A stretch of DNA of 64,000 nt from Coprousia sp963931435 (GCA_963931435.1 OZ007012.1:2046001-2110000), one strand, 5' to 3'; counted from the stretch's first letter, positions 8,498 through 16,292 are shown. Numbers and translations are program-made. The notes: generated by a model not told the origin, from the letters alone.

Positions 8498-9616
8498 CTA
8501 GTCCAGCCAGAAGGGGTACGGGTCCTTGTGGTGGAGCTCCTCCCAGACGACCCGGTCGCCCCACTCCGGGCCCCCGTCGTCGCGCTTGGGCCCCGCCGAG
8601 TAGGTCCTGTAGAGCAGGTCAACGTCGTCGTCGGTCGGCATGGCCGCAATGACCTCGCGCGCGGGCCTCGGCGACTCCGTGTGCAGGTAGCACCACCAGA
8701 AGACCGCCTTGACCCTGCGCATTGACGACAGGCCTCGGTGGTTGCGCAGGACGTCCCTGAGCTGCGCGTTGACCCCTCCCTCGATCGGGTTGTTGGTGCG
8801 CGGCAGCGGCCCCTCCGCGGTCAGTGCCGGGTCGAGGTAGGTGAAGAGGGTCCCCCGCGAGACGAGCCGCGAGAGCGACGAGCGGGCCCTCCTGAGCCTC
8901 TCGTGGGTGTAGACGAGCCGGCCGTCCTGCATGGACCTCTCCTCGAGGAAGTCCGCCCAGAACTCGCACCACTGCAGGTAGCGCTCGACCCACCAGTCGG
9001 CCTGGCGGAGGGTGTCCAGGTGCATGAGCTCGAGCGCGAGCGCGTAGAGCTCCCTGCCCGCCTGGAGCCTCGGCCTCGTCGTGGTGCAGCGCTTGACCTG
9101 GCAGAACGCGTGGAAGAGGCACCTCTGCACGCGCGTGCGGGGCCAGGAGCGGCGCCTCGCCCCCTCGAAGCCCGTCCCGCCGTCGCACACCACCACGTCC
9201 GGGGCCGGGATCGGCGCCATCAGGGCCTCCCAGGCCCTCGAGGTCTCGGCCTGGGCCATGTACCACGAGACGACGTGCTCGCCGTCGTAGGCGATCAGCA
9301 CGACGAGGTCGCGGGCGAGCCATATCCCGTCGACGAAGAGCACCCGGTGCACCTCCCCGGTCGGCTCGGGCATGGGCCAGACGCGCCAGAACCCGGCGGT
9401 CCTCCTCCTGAACGTCCTGCCCTGGCCGGGCATCGAGAGCTGCGTGTCCTTGGAGGTGAGCCACGCCAGGAACTCCCCGAGCCTCGCCGCCGCGTCGTCG
9501 TAGGAGACCGTGTTCGAGGCCCCGCACGCCTTGCACCTCCATCGCTGGGACCCCGCGCTCGTCCTCCCGTTCCTCTTCATCGCAGCCCCGCATGAGGGGC
9601 ACCTGACCGCCTTCAT
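8498..9616 (-). CDS. IS256-family transposase, IS1249 group
   Basis: A DDE transposase that moves the outer element by cut-and-paste or a circle intermediate. The N-terminal zinc ribbon (CPSCG ... CKACG, spaced 19 residues) and the basic patch KRNGRTSAGSQRWRC match the IS1249 group. The catalytic core has VLFVDGIWLARDLVVLIAY (first Asp), VVVCDGGTGFEGA (second Asp) and, near the C-terminus, TNNPIEGGVNAQLR (catalytic Glu region). I chose the ATG at 9616 (MKAVRCPSCG), which has GAGGAG seven bases upstream, over an ATG 48 bases earlier with a poor RBS. The frame is intact at 372 residues, so the element could still be active. Confidence 0.85.
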   Translation of the reverse strand: MKAVRCPSCGAAMKRNGRTSAGSQRWRCKACGASNTVSYDDAAARLGEFLAWLTSKDTQLSMPGQGRTFRRRTAGFWRVWPMPEPTGEVHRVLFVDGIWLARDLVVLIAYDGEHVVSWYMAQAETSRAWEALMAPIPAPDVVVCDGGTGFEGARRRSWPRTRVQRCLFHAFCQVKRCTTTRPRLQAGRELYALALELMHLDTLRQADWWVERYLQWCEFWADFLEERSMQDGRLVYTHERLRRARSSLSRLVSRGTLFTYLDPALTAEGPLPRTNNPIEGGVNAQLRDVLRNHRGLSSMRRVKAVFWWCYLHTESPRPAREVIAAMPTDDDVDLLYRTYSAGPKRDDGGPEWGDRVVWEELHHKDPYPFWLD

Positions 9617-9664
9617 CCCCAGCTCCTCGGAAATCGGGATTTTAACGGCCTGATTTTCAGTCAT

Positions 9665-9944
9665 CTACCTGCACTGATAATTTGCGGTGTGGTCCTTCCG
9701 CCATCCGGCGGATACCATGTCGGTACGCGGCGCGGTGACCCATCTACCTGCTGGCGCCCCTCGCGGGCCGCCCTCAAACCGACCTGTCCCGCGCCGCGCA
9801 CCGGGCCCTCGGGCGGCCGCATGACCTGATAGGAGCCTGAGCGCTGCCGCGGACCCGAACACACCCGCATTGTAGCGCTCCCGCCAGTGCATTGTCTGCC
9901 CCGCCCGCAGGGCGCGCACGATCCGCGACGGGAGGGAGACGAGC
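9665..9944 (+). ncRNA. Candidate bridge RNA region upstream of the IS110 transposase
   Basis: Known: IS110-group elements transcribe a structured bridge RNA from the non-coding left end, upstream of the transposase, which pairs with donor and target DNA. Seen: about 280 non-coding bases immediately upstream of the transposase with several nested stems. Examples are CCGCC/GGCGG near 9710, GGCCGCCC (9766-9773) with GGGCGGCC (9811-9818) enclosing a 37-base open loop, and GAGCGCT (9839-9845) with AGCGCTC (9874-9880). A 10-base direct repeat CATCTACCTG occurs at 9662 and 9741. Transcript boundaries and guide loops are not resolved, and part of this stretch may belong to the outer element. Confidence 0.4.
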
Positions 9945-11192
9945 ATGAGGGTCAATCACGGCGACGTGCCCGAGGGGGCGGTCTTCGCGGGGGTGGACAC
10001 GCACGCGGATGCGCACTGGCTGTGCGTGCTCGACGCGGTGGGGAGGCCCCTGCTGTCGGAGGCGTTCCCGGCGACGCCGGAGGGCTACGACGCGCTGGCC
10101 GCGGCGGTCGCCGGCGCCGGCGAGCCCATCGCGATCGGCGTCGAGGGCACCGCGACCTACGGGGCGGGGCTGGCGCGCAGGCTCTCCGAGCTCGGGCTGC
10201 CGGTCTGGGAGGTCCTGCAGCCGGAGAAGAGGAGGAGGCCGCGGGGCTCGAGGAAGAGCGACCCCGTCGACGCCGAGCGCGCGGCGCGCAAGGCGCTCTC
10301 GGGCGAGGGCCTCTCGGTCCCCAAGTCGCGCGACGGCTGGGTCGAGTCCGTGCGCGCGCTGCTGGCGGCGCGCGACCGGCTGGTGGCGTCGGCGACCGCC
10401 GCCGCCAACGCCGCCATCGCCATCGCCAGGTCCGCCCCCGAGGAGGTCGCCGGCCCCCTGAGGGGCATGCGCGCCGACCGCGCGATGCCCGCCGCGCTCG
10501 GGATGGGCGACCCGGGCGACCCGGTCGCGGCGTCGGCGCTGCGGGCCGTGCGGGCCCTCGCGGAGAGCTGGCGGGCGTCGCGCGCAGCCGCCGCGCGGCT
10601 CCTCGCGGAGATAGAGGGCCTCGTCCGCGGGGGCTGCCCCGCGCTGCTCTCCATGTACGGCTGCGGGCCCGTGAGCGCCGCCCGGCTCGCCGTCGCGGCC
10701 GGCGACAACCCGGAGAGGATGGCCTCCGAGGCCGCCTTCGCCGCCCTCTGCGGGGCCTCCCCCGTCGAGGCCTCGAGCGGCAGGACCGCGCGGCACCGCC
10801 TCAACCGGGGAGGCGACCGCAGGGCCAACAGCGCCCTCCACCAGATCGCCCGCCACAGGCTCGACCACGACCCGAGGACCGCGGCCTACGCGGCGAGGCG
10901 CAGGTCTGAGGGGCTTTCCGACAGGGAGATAATGCGATGCCTCAAGCGCTACATAGCCCGCGAGGCGTACCGGGCGCTCACGGGCCCGCGGAGCTCCGGC
11001 CCGCGCTTCGACGCGGGCGGGCTCAGGTCGGCGAGGAGGGCCGCGGGGATCAGCCAGGAGGCGGCCGGCGAGGCGCTCGGGGTCTCAAAGGGGCTCATCT
11101 CGCTCATCGAGCTCGGGAGGGGCGGGAGCCCGTCAATGCGCGAGCGGTACCGCTCCTGGGTCGAGGACGGGTTCCCGATTCCGGCTGATTAG
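9945..11192 (+). CDS. IS110-family DEDD transposase with a C-terminal XRE-like helix-turn-helix
   Basis: A 415-residue recombinase. The RuvC-like DEDD domain shows Asp18 (GVDTHADAH), Glu67 (GVEGTATYG) and Asp106/Asp109 (KSDPVDAERAAR). The transposase_20 domain has the helix-hairpin-helix YGCGPVSAARL and the catalytic-serine region ASPVEASSGRTARHRLNRGG (Ser277/278). Both active-site halves look intact. Unusually, residues ~360-392 form a Cro/CI-type helix-turn-helix (ARRAAGISQEAAGEALGVSK, then LISLIELGR) not found in standard IS110 transposases. The start at 9945 follows GGGAGGGAGACGAGC. It is divergent from the IS1249-type transposase. The family is guided by a bridge RNA; the HTH suggests extra DNA binding or self-regulation, which is inference. 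Confidence 0.9.
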   Translation: MRVNHGDVPEGAVFAGVDTHADAHWLCVLDAVGRPLLSEAFPATPEGYDALAAAVAGAGEPIAIGVEGTATYGAGLARRLSELGLPVWEVLQPEKRRRPRGSRKSDPVDAERAARKALSGEGLSVPKSRDGWVESVRALLAARDRLVASATAAANAAIAIARSAPEEVAGPLRGMRADRAMPAALGMGDPGDPVAASALRAVRALAESWRASRAAAARLLAEIEGLVRGGCPALLSMYGCGPVSAARLAVAAGDNPERMASEAAFAALCGASPVEASSGRTARHRLNRGGDRRANSALHQIARHRLDHDPRTAAYAARRRSEGLSDREIMRCLKRYIAREAYRALTGPRSSGPRFDAGGLRSARRAAGISQEAAGEALGVSKGLISLIELGRGGSPSMRERYRSWVEDGFPIPAD

Positions 11193-11291
11193 CGGTTGAC
11201 AAACAATAGGAGCGTCGGGGAAGGTGCGAATCCGGACACACTTTCTGTCCGAGTGGTTAAATTCGCCCCGCAGATTTAAACGCATGGAAAA

Positions 11292-11317
11292 GGGGCATCG
11301 ACCTGCGTCGATGCCCC
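11292..11317. terminator. Perfect hairpin inside the right end of the island
   Basis: GGGGCATCGAC (11292-11302) and GTCGATGCCCC (11307-11317) form a perfect 11-bp stem with a CTGC loop, about 100 bases after the IS110 transposase stop. There is an A-run to its left but no U-run to its right, so it would terminate best in the leftward direction. It may insulate the element from outside transcription. Confidence 0.5.
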
Positions 11318-11324
11318 AGAAGCG

Positions 11325-11345
11325 GACACACATTTTGTCCTATAA
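11325..11345 (-). repeat. Right terminal inverted repeat of the IS1249-type element
   Basis: Perfect reverse complement of 8460-8480. A related motif GGACACACTTTCTGTCC lies 90 bases further in (around 11233-11249) and resembles a subterminal transposase-binding repeat. Confidence 0.85.
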
Positions 11346-11357
11346 GCCGCAAGGGGC

Positions 11358-11449
11358 CCTACGGGTTCGACTCCCCGCACTGGGCAGCAAAAAGCCCGTC
11401 TCCCAAGGGGAAACGGGCTTGTGCTTTCGGCTGGCGGAGAGCTGGGGAT
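11358..11449. repeat. Right copy of the 92-bp direct repeat
   Basis: See the left copy at 8264-8355. This copy is continuous with the complete tRNA-Ser(GCT) gene and contains its terminator and 3' end. Confidence 0.85.
11389..11420 (-). terminator. Terminator of tRNA-Ser
   Basis: On the minus strand: AAGCCCGT, loop TTCCCCTTGGGAG, ACGGGC, then TTTTT. A good intrinsic terminator 12 bases beyond the CCA end. Confidence 0.85.
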
Positions 11450-11522
11450 TCGAACCCCAGATTCCCTTTGGGGGAATACTCGCTTAGCAGGCGAGCACCT
11501 TCGGCCTCTCGGTCAGCTCTCC
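11432..11522 (-). tRNA. tRNA-Ser(GCT)
   Basis: 91 bases including an encoded CCA. The acceptor stem GGAGAGC/GCTCTCC has discriminator G. The anticodon loop CTGCTAA gives GCT. There is a long variable arm (TATTCCCCCAAAGGGAATC region) as expected for class II tRNAs, and T-loop TTCGAAT. It reads AGC/AGU codons. Its 3' end is duplicated on the far side of the IS island. Confidence 0.95.
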
Positions 11523-11536
11523 GTGAGCAGTCAAGA

Positions 11537-11565
11537 ATGATACCGTACTTTCCCCTGCCGGGACA
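11537..11565 (-). promoter_or_regulatory. Promoter of tRNA-Ser
   Basis: On the minus strand, -35 TTGTCC (11560-11565), 17-base spacer, -10 TATCAT (11537-11542), 15 bases before the mature 5' end. Confidence 0.6.
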
Positions 11566-11705
11566 AGCCGGCCGAACAAGTTTTATCGCGCGCACACATC
11601 GGCGGGTTCGTGATCGACCGGCGCCCGATCGCCCGTCCGTGCACGCGGAATCGGCACCGGACCCTATGACGCGGCCGCGACGCAACGCGCATGCACCATG
11701 CAAAA

Positions 11706-11734
11706 CAAAAACGGGGACCAGCGGCCCCCGTCTT
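11706..11734 (-). terminator. Terminator of tRNA-Arg
   Basis: Minus strand ACGGGG ... CCCCGT followed by TTTTG, about 10 bases past the CCA end of tRNA-Arg. Confidence 0.75.
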
Positions 11735-11743
11735 GCGATCCTG

Positions 11744-11820
11744 TGGTGCGGCATGTAGGATTCGAACCTACGACCTTTTGATTCGTAGTCAAACGCTCTA
11801 TCCAGCTGAGCTAATGCCGC
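11744..11820 (-). tRNA. tRNA-Arg(ACG)
   Basis: 77 bases with encoded CCA. Acceptor stem GCGGCAT/ATGCCGC. The anticodon loop CTACGAA gives ACG (A34 presumably deaminated to inosine, reading CGU/CGC/CGA). T-loop TTCGAAT. Confidence 0.95.
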
Positions 11821-11832
11821 AGCGCAAGGAAT

Positions 11833-11861
11833 ATAATCGCACCGGCTCCAGGGTTCGTCAA
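11833..11861 (-). promoter_or_regulatory. Promoter of tRNA-Arg
   Basis: Minus strand -35 TTGACG (11856-11861), exact 17-base spacer, -10 GATTAT (11833-11838), 12 bases before the tRNA 5' end. One of the clearest sigma-70-type promoters in the window. Confidence 0.75.
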
Positions 11862-12156
11862 GCACTTTTTCAAAAAAAGATTCTGAGGGGCGCGACGGGC
11901 CACTGGCGGCATACAATGGCCCCAAGGCTCCGCTCGCGCGCGATGAGCACCACTCGGCCCTGGCGGATGATCCCGCCCACGTTGGCGATTCGTCCACATG
12001 CAGCGGGCGCCGGCGTGCCCGCGAGTCGCACATGCGGGAGGGCGTCAATCCATCCGCGCGCGACGGGCGCCACCAGCCGAGATGTGACACGGCGAGGACG
12101 CGGACGCCGTCCGCGCGCATCAGAAGCTTAATCGAAAGCGCCCAGAAGGAGCAACC
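11862..12156. other. Intergenic region upstream of the dipeptidase gene
   Basis: About 295 bases with no supported gene. It begins with a C(T)5/A7 stretch (around 11866-11880), then ordinary GC-rich sequence. I see no terminator, tRNA or operator in it beyond the RBS AGAAGGAG of the dipeptidase. Confidence 0.5.
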
Positions 12157-13170
12157 ATGTCCTACCCCGTCTTCGACCTGCACTGCGACACCGCCGACCG
12201 CCTGGCGTGGCACACGCTGCCGAGCACCCTCAAGGCCATCTTGGGCAGCGAGGCCTACGGCCCGGGCGATGAGAACGATCCCGCCGCCTCGAGCGAACTC
12301 GCGCGCAACCGCTGCAGCGTCTCGCTGGAAAGGATCGCTTCCACGCCCTGGGCGCAGTGCTTCGCCTGCTTCATCCCCGACGAACTCGAACCCGACCAGG
12401 CACGTGCCTTCTACGCGCACGTCAGCAGCTACCTGGAGCGCCAGATTGGACTCAACAGCGCCTCCGCGGTGCTCGTTGGCAGCGCAGCCGATATCCGGCC
12501 CGCGCTGGACGCGGACGGTCTTGTCGCCGTACGCACCATCGAGAACGCCCGCCTCTTCGCCTGCGATCTGGGCCTCGTGGACGAGCTCGCCGACGCCGGC
12601 GTGTTCATGTCATCGCTCAGCTGGAACGCGCCCGGACCCCTTGCGAGCGGGCATGATGCGGAGGAACAGGGCCTCACCCCGCTCGGCCTCCAGGCACTCG
12701 GGCGCATGGAGGCCGCACACATGGTGCTCGACGTGTCGCATCTCAACGACCGCTGCTTCGCCGAGGTCGAGCGGCGCGCGTCACGACCCTTCGTCGCCAG
12801 CCACTCCAACAGCCGCGCCGTCTGCGGCCACCCGCGCAACCTGACCGACGCTCAGTTCGCCCGCATCCGCGATCGCGGCGGAATCGTGGGGCTCAACTAC
12901 TGCGACATCTTCCTCAGCGATGACGCCCCGGGACGGGCGCCCTCGTTCGACGACATCGCTCGCCATATCGACCACTGGCTTGAGCTGGACGGGGAGGACG
13001 TAATCGCGCTCGGCAGCGATTTCGACGGCTGCGACACCCCACCTTGCATCGCGACGGCCGCGCAGATGCCCGGTTTCCAGCAGCAGCTGGAGCAGCGGTT
13101 CGGCAGCGAGGTCACCCGCAAGCTCTGCTATGCAAACGCCCTCGCCTTCTTCGAGCGCTGGGGACGCTAG
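12157..13170 (+). CDS. Membrane-dipeptidase-family metallopeptidase (M19)
   Basis: A 337-residue TIM-barrel dipeptidase of the renal-dipeptidase family, expected to hydrolyse dipeptides (including D-amino-acid-containing ones) with a binuclear zinc site. Metal-ligand motifs: FDLHCDTADR (His9, Asp11), VLDVSHLND, PFVASHSNSRAVCGHPRN and the late ALGSDFDG signature. No signal peptide is visible, so it is probably cytoplasmic. The start at 12157 has AGAAGGAG with a 5-base spacer. It is a single gene facing serS tail to tail. Confidence 0.93.
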   Translation: MSYPVFDLHCDTADRLAWHTLPSTLKAILGSEAYGPGDENDPAASSELARNRCSVSLERIASTPWAQCFACFIPDELEPDQARAFYAHVSSYLERQIGLNSASAVLVGSAADIRPALDADGLVAVRTIENARLFACDLGLVDELADAGVFMSSLSWNAPGPLASGHDAEEQGLTPLGLQALGRMEAAHMVLDVSHLNDRCFAEVERRASRPFVASHSNSRAVCGHPRNLTDAQFARIRDRGGIVGLNYCDIFLSDDAPGRAPSFDDIARHIDHWLELDGEDVIALGSDFDGCDTPPCIATAAQMPGFQQQLEQRFGSEVTRKLCYANALAFFERWGR

Positions 13171-13372
13171 CGTCGCGTCCCGAGGTGCCGGGAGACGCCG
13201 CCCCCATCGTCGCCGGCGGCGAGGGCGCCCGCATGCCGGCGATAGGCCCATGAGGCGTCGTACACGCCATTCAGAAGCCCAGCGTCAGCAAGAGTCGCCC
13301 TCAACGCACACGAAGATGCGCCCCGTTTCCCAACGCACCGAGCACCGCCCCTATCCGCTCTTACACAACAAA

Positions 13373-13449
13373 GGGCCCTTGGCCCTCCCCTCAGAGACGA
13401 TCGTGCAACGAGCGAAGCGCTCGTCTCTGAGGGGAGGGGCCAAGGGCCC
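13373..13449. repeat. Long inverted repeat between the dipeptidase gene and serS
   Basis: Arms 13373-13400 and 13421-13449 are complementary over 28-29 bases with one bulged base; the outer part reads GGGCCCTTGGCC. The 20-base loop itself can form GAGCG/CGCTC. On the minus strand it is followed by TTTGTTGTG, so it can act as the serS terminator, but the stem is much longer than a normal terminator. Confidence 0.7.
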
Positions 13450-13474
13450 GACGTTGCGTTCGGAAGCACCCGGC

Positions 13475-14761
13475 CTACGCGCCGATGACCTCCATGCCGC
13501 CCATGTAGGGGCGCAGGACCTCGGGTACGGTGATGGTGCCATCCGGGTTCTGGTAGTTCTCCATGATGGCCGCCATGGTGCGCCCGGTGGGCAGACCCGA
13601 GCCGTTGAGCGTGTGCACGAAGCGCGTGCCCTTGAAGTGCTCGGGGTCGCGATACTTGATCTGCGCGCGCCGCGCTTGGAAATCACCGCAGTTGGAGCAA
13701 CTCGAGATTTCCTTGTAGCTGTTGTAACTGGGCAGCCACACCTCGATGTCGTAGGTCTGGCGCGCCGAGAAGCCCAGGTCGCCCGTGCACAGGCTGATCA
13801 CGCGGTAGGGCAGCCCCAGCTGCTGCAGGAGGTACTCGGCCTCGGCCGTCATGCTCTCCAGCTCGGCGTCGGACTCCTCCGGCTTGGCGAACTTGACCAT
13901 CTCGACCTTGGTGAACTGGTGCTGGCGGATGATGCCGCGCGTATCGCGCCCGGCGCTGCCCGCCTCCTCGCGGAAGCACGGGGTGCCCGCGGTGTAGCGC
14001 AGCGGCAGATCGGCGGCATCGAGCACCTCGCCGGAATGCAGGTTGGTGAGCACGACCTCGGCCGTGGGGATGAGGAACTGGTCATCGCCCACGTGGTAGG
14101 CGTCATCCTCGAACTTGGGCAGCTGGCCGGTGCCGAACATGATGTTGCGGTTCACCACGACCGGCATGCCGAACTCCTTGAATCCGCGCGCGATATGCGT
14201 GTTCAGGAAGAAGTTCTCGAGCGCGCGATCGAGCAGCGCACCGGCGCCGGCGAGCACCGTGAAGCGCCCCCCGGCGAGCTTGGCGCCGCGCTCGAAATCG
14301 AGGATGCCCAGATCGGTGCCCAGGTCCCAATGCGCCTTGGGCTCGAAGCCCTCGGCCGCGAAGTCGCGCGGGGTACCCCAGCGGCGCCGCTCGGGGTTCT
14401 CGGTCTCGTCCTTGCCGACGGGCGTGGCCTCATAGGGGAGGTTGGGCAGATGCGCCATGAAATCGTACTGGCGCGCCTCCAGATCGCTGCGGCGCTGGGC
14501 CAGGCCGTCGATCTTCTCGTTCACCTGGCGCACGGCCTCCTTGGCGGCCTCGGCCTCGTCGCGCTTGCCCTCGCGCATGAGCTGGCCGATCTTCTTGGAC
14601 TCGGCGTTGCGCGTGGCCTGCAGCTCCTCGACCTCGGTGATGACGGCGCGGCGCTCGTCGTCGAGCGCGAAGAACAGCTCGCGGTCCCACGTGGTCTGGC
14701 GCGCCGCCATGGCGGCGTCGACGGCCTCCGGGTTCTCGCGAACGAACTTGATATCCAGCAT
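13475..14761 (-). CDS. serS: Seryl-tRNA synthetase
   Basis: A 428-residue class II synthetase charging tRNA-Ser. The N-terminal long coiled-coil arm (about 25-105, charged heptad-like sequence) grips the tRNA long variable arm. The catalytic domain has motif 2 (CFREEAGSAG ... RGIIRQHQF), the serine-binding region TAEVVLTNLHSGEVL and motif 3 (NGSGLPTGRTMAAIMENYQ). The start at 14761 has GGAGG four bases upstream. Monocistronic; the long inverted repeat lies beyond its stop. Confidence 0.97.
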   Translation of the reverse strand: MLDIKFVRENPEAVDAAMAARQTTWDRELFFALDDERRAVITEVEELQATRNAESKKIGQLMREGKRDEAEAAKEAVRQVNEKIDGLAQRRSDLEARQYDFMAHLPNLPYEATPVGKDETENPERRRWGTPRDFAAEGFEPKAHWDLGTDLGILDFERGAKLAGGRFTVLAGAGALLDRALENFFLNTHIARGFKEFGMPVVVNRNIMFGTGQLPKFEDDAYHVGDDQFLIPTAEVVLTNLHSGEVLDAADLPLRYTAGTPCFREEAGSAGRDTRGIIRQHQFTKVEMVKFAKPEESDAELESMTAEAEYLLQQLGLPYRVISLCTGDLGFSARQTYDIEVWLPSYNSYKEISSCSNCGDFQARRAQIKYRDPEHFKGTRFVHTLNGSGLPTGRTMAAIMENYQNPDGTITVPEVLRPYMGGMEVIGA

Positions 14762-14873
14762 GATGCCTCCGGTTTCCCTGACAGCGCGTGCAAAGGCTTT
14801 ACACGCGCCTACGCTGTGGCAAGTATATACTTATACCGATGCAACCTCCGATGGAAAGACGAGAACCGCTTCG

Positions 14874-15047
14874 ATGGATGAATTCTTCAGCTTTTTGTTT
14901 GGGACGCGCGAGGGCTTGGCCGTGCTGTTTTTCGGCGGCATCGTGATCATCGCTCTGGCCGCCGCGCTGCTCGAGAAGCGCACCCATAAGATCTACGTCG
15001 ATCGGGGCCCTTCGACGGCAGATGACGAGGACGGCTGGGTCCTGTAG
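14874..15047 (+). CDS. Small single-span membrane protein, 57 aa
   Basis: Starts MDEFFSFLFGTREGLAVLFFG. One hydrophobic helix (about 14-33) is followed by a basic stretch (EKRTHK) and an acidic tail ending DDEDGWVL. No strong Shine-Dalgarno is visible. It lies just upstream of the next gene (30-base gap) on the same strand and downstream of an AT-rich stretch (14818-14840) that may hold the promoter. Function unknown. The two genes look like an operon. Confidence 0.6.
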   Translation: MDEFFSFLFGTREGLAVLFFGGIVIIALAAALLEKRTHKIYVDRGPSTADDEDGWVL

Positions 15048-15077
15048 CGCCCTCCCGAGCATGAAAAGGGGTTGACC

Positions 15078-16250
15078 ATGAACTGGAAGCGCACCTTCGG
15101 CACCGACGCCTCTGCAACCGACCCCTTCAACGCGCCCGACCCCATCATGCCGGGCGGCGAGCCCGACATGTCCCCCGCGCCGGACTCCGCGGGCGCATCG
15201 CGCGACTCCTTCGACGGCATCGAGCGCATCGCGCGGCGCAACGAGCGGCGCGAACCCGGCCACTTCCACCATCGCGCGCACCTGAGCTCCAAGAAGCGCG
15301 CTCCGAAGCCGAGCTCTGCAAACGACTCCCAGCCGATCGAATCGGCTTCGGGTCCAATCGATGCCGGCGCCTCCCAGACGGGCGCCACCCTCCATGGCGT
15401 GCAGGAGGGCTACCGTGCCCCCGCGGAGCCGCCGGAGGACTACCAGCCGCCCAAGCTCACCCGCAACGGCCGTCCCGCCGGCATGCCAGCACCCCAGCAG
15501 GGGCACCGCCGCCGCAACCGCATCGGCTGCATCATCGCCGCCATCATCTTCTTCTCGATCTCCGCGAACGTCTTGGGGCTCATCGCCTCGAGCTGCTCTG
15601 CCCTGATCGACGACATCTTCGAGGGGGATTCCGGATACGACGGCTACTCCGATACCGCCTACGACTCCTATGGGGATGATTACGACTACGACCTCGAGTA
15701 CCAGATCGAGGACGAAAGCGAGGCCCTGGCGACCGAGCAGGTGGAGGACCTGCTCGCGCGCATCGCCGCTGGAGACGCTGAGCTCGTCGCGCGCGGCGTC
15801 GAGCAGGTCGAGGACACCTTCCAGAGCTACTACGAGCTCACGCCCGCCGAGATGGGCGTCGATGCGGAGGCGTTCGTGCGCTGGCAGTTCGCGCAGATGA
15901 CCTACCAGGTGGAAAGCGTCTACGCCTATGTCGATCCGGCAAGCGATGGGTTCTCGCTCGAGGGCACCGTCTACGTCGACATCCAGATGCCCACGCTGAA
16001 CGACCTGCTCTACGATCTGTCCGATTACATCTACTACGACTTGGGCTACGACTCCTACGACCACCCGCTCGAGGCGGGCGATCCCGAGCTGATCGCCGCC
16101 GAGCTGGAGCGGCTGAAGGCCGAGGTCGAGCCTTCGGACATCTATCGGAGCGCCGACTTCACGGGAACCGCCGCGCAGGACGGCTCGGACATCACCCTTG
16201 AGATGGACCTCACCGACCTCCAAGAGGAGATTCTCTCGTCCGCCTTGTAA
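15078..16250 (+). CDS. Membrane-anchored protein with acidic Tyr/Asp-rich segment, 390 aa
   Basis: Unrecognised. The cytoplasmic N-terminal region (1-145) is Pro/Ser/Ala-rich and disordered. A single membrane helix follows (about 148-172, CIIAAIIFFSISANVLGLIA), then a very acidic tyrosine-rich linker (repeats of GY, SDY, DYDYD, about 180-215) and a folded extracytoplasmic domain (about 215-390) with regular alpha/beta composition. The ATG at 15078 follows AAAAGGGG at six bases. The topology (disordered inside, one helix, folded outside) resembles small sensors or cell-wall-associated proteins, but no family was identified. Confidence 0.75.
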   Translation: MNWKRTFGTDASATDPFNAPDPIMPGGEPDMSPAPDSAGASRDSFDGIERIARRNERREPGHFHHRAHLSSKKRAPKPSSANDSQPIESASGPIDAGASQTGATLHGVQEGYRAPAEPPEDYQPPKLTRNGRPAGMPAPQQGHRRRNRIGCIIAAIIFFSISANVLGLIASSCSALIDDIFEGDSGYDGYSDTAYDSYGDDYDYDLEYQIEDESEALATEQVEDLLARIAAGDAELVARGVEQVEDTFQSYYELTPAEMGVDAEAFVRWQFAQMTYQVESVYAYVDPASDGFSLEGTVYVDIQMPTLNDLLYDLSDYIYYDLGYDSYDHPLEAGDPELIAAELERLKAEVEPSDIYRSADFTGTAAQDGSDITLEMDLTDLQEEILSSAL

Positions 16251-16292
16251 TACTACGAGAACGATGACGAAGCGGAGCTCGGAGCCCGGCGA

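Larger units (their letters stand above)
8460..11345. mobile_element. Composite IS island: IS256/IS1249-type element containing an IS110-type element
   Basis: Perfect 21-bp inverted repeats (8460-8480 and 11325-11345; the left one begins TTATAGGACAAAATGTGTGT) bound a ~2.9 kb segment. It holds a leftward DDE transposase next to the left repeat and a rightward IS110-family transposase. IS1249-like elements are normally about half this length, so the simplest reading is that the IS110 element inserted between the first transposase and its right end. Flanking bases show no obvious 8-9 bp target duplication, so the outer element may have suffered later rearrangement. Confidence 0.7.
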
